Assembly (NCBI GenBank): GCA_002077065.1
Contig: NAJO01000007.1
Span: 930,001 to 994,000 of the forward strand
DNA: 64,000 bases
From: Cryoendolithus antarcticus
Lineage: Eukaryota > Ascomycota > Dothideomycetes > Cladosporiales > Cladosporiaceae
Direction: 5' to 3'
The notes under the pieces are model-generated. The model was not told the DNA's origin. It saw only the letters and a list, made by a program, of their open reading frames with translations, and did not search any database. Of this stretch, positions 61,755 through 64,000 are shown one piece after another. Position numbers and translations under genes: made by a program. Each line of letters opens with the position of its first letter. Within the stretch, counting starts at the first letter, position 1.

Positions 61755-63230
61755 ATGCGTGTGCTCCGCAGTTTCCGTGGTCCATACATACCTCGACTTC
61801 GCCCTCAAATTGGCTACTCACCCTGGATGACCAGATATTCAATAATGTTATCCGCATCCGAGGAGCCTGTGAATAAGAAACGCAAGATGTCGTCCTCAGA
61901 TCCCGAGCGGCGCAAGACCACTATGCTACCAGTCGATGTCACGAAATTAGGCACCTTCGGCACAAGATCGCAAGGCAGCGATCTTTTGGACGATCTGGAG
62001 ATTACCCTCGACGCTAAAGCGTATGATGCTCAACATATCATCGCCGCTGCAGTTCAATTGCGAATTTCAGACGTTCCTGTTGCATTTCCGACGGAGACAG
62101 TCTATGGACTTGGTGCGGACGCTACGAGATCTGAGGCCGTGAAAGGGATTTACAGCGCGAAAGGACGGCCGAGCGATAATCCACTGATCGTGCACTTCTC
62201 ATCACTGGGCCAACTGCGAAAGGTCCTGCGACCTGACTACAACGAGAGCGATACTAATGACCCGATACCTGCCATCTATCATCCTCTTATCCGCAGATTC
62301 TGGCCTGGCCCTTTGACTATCATCCTACCCAACCCGTCAGACTCACCACTCGCGCCTGAAGTCACCGCTGGACTCTCGACCTTCGGCGCTCGAATACCGC
62401 GCCATCCCCTAGCGCTCGCTCTGATATCCCTTTCTGGACGTCCCATAGCTGCGCCATCCGCTAATGCGTCGACGAAACCCTCGCCCACAGCAGCCGAGCA
62501 CGTGGCCCATGATCTCGATGAGAAGATCGACATGATCATCGATGGAGGGCCATGTGATGTTGGTGTCGAGAGCACCGTCGTTGATGGACTGTCAAGTCCT
62601 CCTGTCGTTCTCAGACCTGGTGGCGTGGGCATCGAGGAGCTGCGGAAGTGCGAAGGCTGGAAGGACGTCAGGGTGGGCTACGAAGATGCTGCAGAGAAGA
62701 GCGGGACGCCGAGGGCGCCGGGCATGAAGTATAGGCATTATTCACCAAAAGCGAGAGTAGTGTTGTTCGAGGCTGGGTCGAGACTACCTGGCGGCGAGGA
62801 GATTGTTGGGCATTGCCAGCAAAACAACAGGATTGGACTCATCAGGACCAAGACCTGGGATTTCAATGCGAATGATGAGATGACGCCGATACGAAGAGCA
62901 GCTGCCCAGGCTGTGGCTCACACCAATGGCCACCATGAAACATCAAGCGGATTTGCCGGCATGCTACAAACACTACATAAGCAGCACGAGCGATTGCTAA
63001 CCACCAGTCACAAGATCTCGACATCCGCTGGCGATGTGGCTGTACTAGACATCGCTCTCGGCAGGAACGTTGCAGACATTGCACGAGGCGTATTCGCCGC
63101 ACTTCGTGAGCTAGACCTTGCTGGTGTTGATGCGATACTGGTGGAGGGTATCGATGAGTCCGACAATAGCGTTGCGGCTGCCGTGATGAACCGGCTACGG
63201 AAAGCTGCAGAAGTGCATGTTGGCGGTTAG
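61755..63230 (+). CDS. sua5: Sua5 threonylcarbamoyl-AMP synthase
   Basis: Single exon; 491 residues if started at the ATG at 61755. The YrdC domain begins near residue 95 (SDVPVAFPTETVYGLGADATRSEAV) and carries the substrate residues KGRPSDNPLIVH, FWPGPLTIILP, ARIPRHPLAL, APSANASTKPSPT and STVVDGL. PRAPGMKYRHYSPKARVVLF opens the C-terminal Sua5 domain, which ends ALGRNVADIARGVFAAL and ESDNSVAAAVMNRLRKA. The enzyme makes threonylcarbamoyl-AMP from Thr, bicarbonate and ATP for the tRNA t6A37 modification. The start is unsure: MRVLRSFRGPYIPRLRPQIG looks like a mitochondrial presequence. Later in-frame Mets (61845, 61887, 61923) would give cytosolic forms, and the frame is open back to 61635. Confidence 0.94.
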   Translation: MRVLRSFRGPYIPRLRPQIGYSPWMTRYSIMLSASEEPVNKKRKMSSSDPERRKTTMLPVDVTKLGTFGTRSQGSDLLDDLEITLDAKAYDAQHIIAAAVQLRISDVPVAFPTETVYGLGADATRSEAVKGIYSAKGRPSDNPLIVHFSSLGQLRKVLRPDYNESDTNDPIPAIYHPLIRRFWPGPLTIILPNPSDSPLAPEVTAGLSTFGARIPRHPLALALISLSGRPIAAPSANASTKPSPTAAEHVAHDLDEKIDMIIDGGPCDVGVESTVVDGLSSPPVVLRPGGVGIEELRKCEGWKDVRVGYEDAAEKSGTPRAPGMKYRHYSPKARVVLFEAGSRLPGGEEIVGHCQQNNRIGLIRTKTWDFNANDEMTPIRRAAAQAVAHTNGHHETSSGFAGMLQTLHKQHERLLTTSHKISTSAGDVAVLDIALGRNVADIARGVFAALRELDLAGVDAILVEGIDESDNSVAAAVMNRLRKAAEVHVGG

Positions 63231-63904
63231 GTCTGGGAATAAGACAAGGCCAGGGGGGACACAAAGCTAGGATCTTCGTGCATGCAGCTAGAATCCGCCT
63301 TGTGAGCTAGGGGTATCGCACATGCGGAGAAATCTCGACTGTAGGGAGACCTCACCTGTCGATATTCTGCAGCGGCTGTAGCGGCATCATGGCCCGTGAC
63401 CCGTCAGTCTCCAAAATTACAGGCTGCATCGATCGTGGATAATCCACTGATACGAACACCCACTGCCCCGAGCCTTTGCGGGTCGCTTCTGCTAAACGGC
63501 AAAGCTTCTCACACCACGGCAGCCCAAATGAGGAGGTCTGGGAGGTGATCTGCGTCATGCAGGGTTTCTCGAATCTTCGGCACCTGCATTGCCCTACTTT
63601 CTTATACACAAGATTTGAAAAGAATAGGTGGGCATGTGGACTCTGTCGTCATCAAAGCTCCGCTATAGCGTTCAACCGTTGTGTGCCCTGCAGAATATGA
63701 GGTGAGGTCGATCAAACTCTATATCAGGCACACTTCTTTCCTCGACTTCAGCCGCTTGACTGGAATCTGGTAGCTATAGATCACCAAGCCAAGTGAAATT
63801 GGCAGCTTCACTTTGTCTCATCTTGTCAAGGAGTAGGTTGTCGTACTGTGATATCCCACCAAACTCTACAGTTGTCGTTTTCTGGAGTCATCGTCATCGC
63901 CATC
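63231..63904. other. intergenic, no gene recognised
   Basis: 674 bp between SUA5 and the start of the next plus-strand gene. A minus-strand frame at 63352-63609 and a plus-strand frame at 63476-63700 overlap; neither resembles a family. Confidence 0.45.
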
Positions 63905-64000
63905 ATGTCGACTGCCCCACCAGACACTGGTGGAGGCACTGCTGAAGTCAAGAAACAGAAACAATGTACTATTCTCGTCACAGGGTTTGCGGTACGCTCA
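63905..64000 (+). CDS. first exon of a probable pyroglutamyl peptidase (cut by window edge)
   Basis: The frame starts at an ATG at 63905 after a CATCATC leader and reads MSTAPPDTGGGTAEV, then KKQKQCTILVTGFA. A likely intron donor (GTACGC) follows at 63992. ILVTGF(G/A) is the opening beta strand of C15 pyroglutamyl peptidases (typically VTGFGPF). With only 29 residues the assignment is tentative; other Rossmann-like openings could read similarly. Confidence 0.35.
   Translation, partial: MSTAPPDTGGGTAEVKKQKQCTILVTGFAVRS

Noticed and set aside
63352..63700. Two overlapping small frames on opposite strands
   Set aside because: Neither has recognisable features; at most one could be real.
1..64000. 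tRNA, rRNA, CRISPR and transposon searches by eye
   Set aside because: No clear B-box pair, no repeat-spacer array, no transposase or reverse transcriptase motifs and no terminal repeats were seen; a tRNA could still be missed without a program.

Overview
This window is nuclear DNA from a filamentous ascomycete (Pezizomycotina). Introns are short (about 50-60 nt, GT-AG), genes are densely packed on both strands, and the families are typical of moulds: HET domain, Zn2Cys6 regulators, RTA1-like, Sua5, Dug2 and DUF2433. A dothideomycete is my best guess, but that is inference from gene style only. I see no transposon, rRNA, CRISPR array or mitochondrial sequence. Thirty gene features are annotated: twenty-seven complete or near-complete genes, one frameshifted copy, and two genes cut by the window edges.

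0-17 kb: the amino end of an exgD-like type II membrane glucanase (left edge); an orphan gene interrupted by an in-frame TAG or an 81-nt intron; an MFS efflux-type carrier; a two-helix protein ending in a TFIIB-like zinc ribbon; a HET-domain gene; proteasome lid subunit Rpn7; a GFA-fold enzyme and a short-chain dehydrogenase sharing a divergent promoter; PEP carboxykinase with six exons, including a GC-AG intron; and a Zn2Cys6 regulator of the sterol-uptake-control type.

17-37 kb: an RTA1-like lipid-stress protein; Bud22 (ribosome biogenesis); a secreted GH18 chitinase whose catalytic domain carries a Ser/Thr-rich plus pentapeptide-repeat insertion; an eight-exon sugar/polyol transporter; a DUF2433 protein joining a degenerate phosphoesterase fold to an RRM-like and RGG tail; splicing factor Urn1 divergent from proteasome subunit Pre9; Dug2 (glutathione degradation); and a methionine-R-sulfoxide reductase.

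38-64 kb: a second Zn2Cys6 regulator; a 1446-residue coiled-coil orphan; a gene-poor island (45.2-49.2 kb) holding two paralogous two-exon mini-genes for small membrane proteins, one intact and one with a frame-disrupted membrane segment; a Kelch membrane protein; a TFIIIC90-type subunit; a Ser/Pro-rich membrane orphan; ALG1; the zinc transporter Msc2; Sua5; and the first exon of a probable pyroglutamyl peptidase (right edge).

Most genes are housekeeping and show no operon-like logic. Gene pairs arranged head to head (GFA/SDR, URN1/PRE9, ALG1/MSC2) probably share promoters. The most unusual items are the chitinase insertion, the mini-gene pair and the membrane-anchored zinc ribbon. All exon coordinates were deduced by eye from splice signals and family conservation; none was checked against transcripts.
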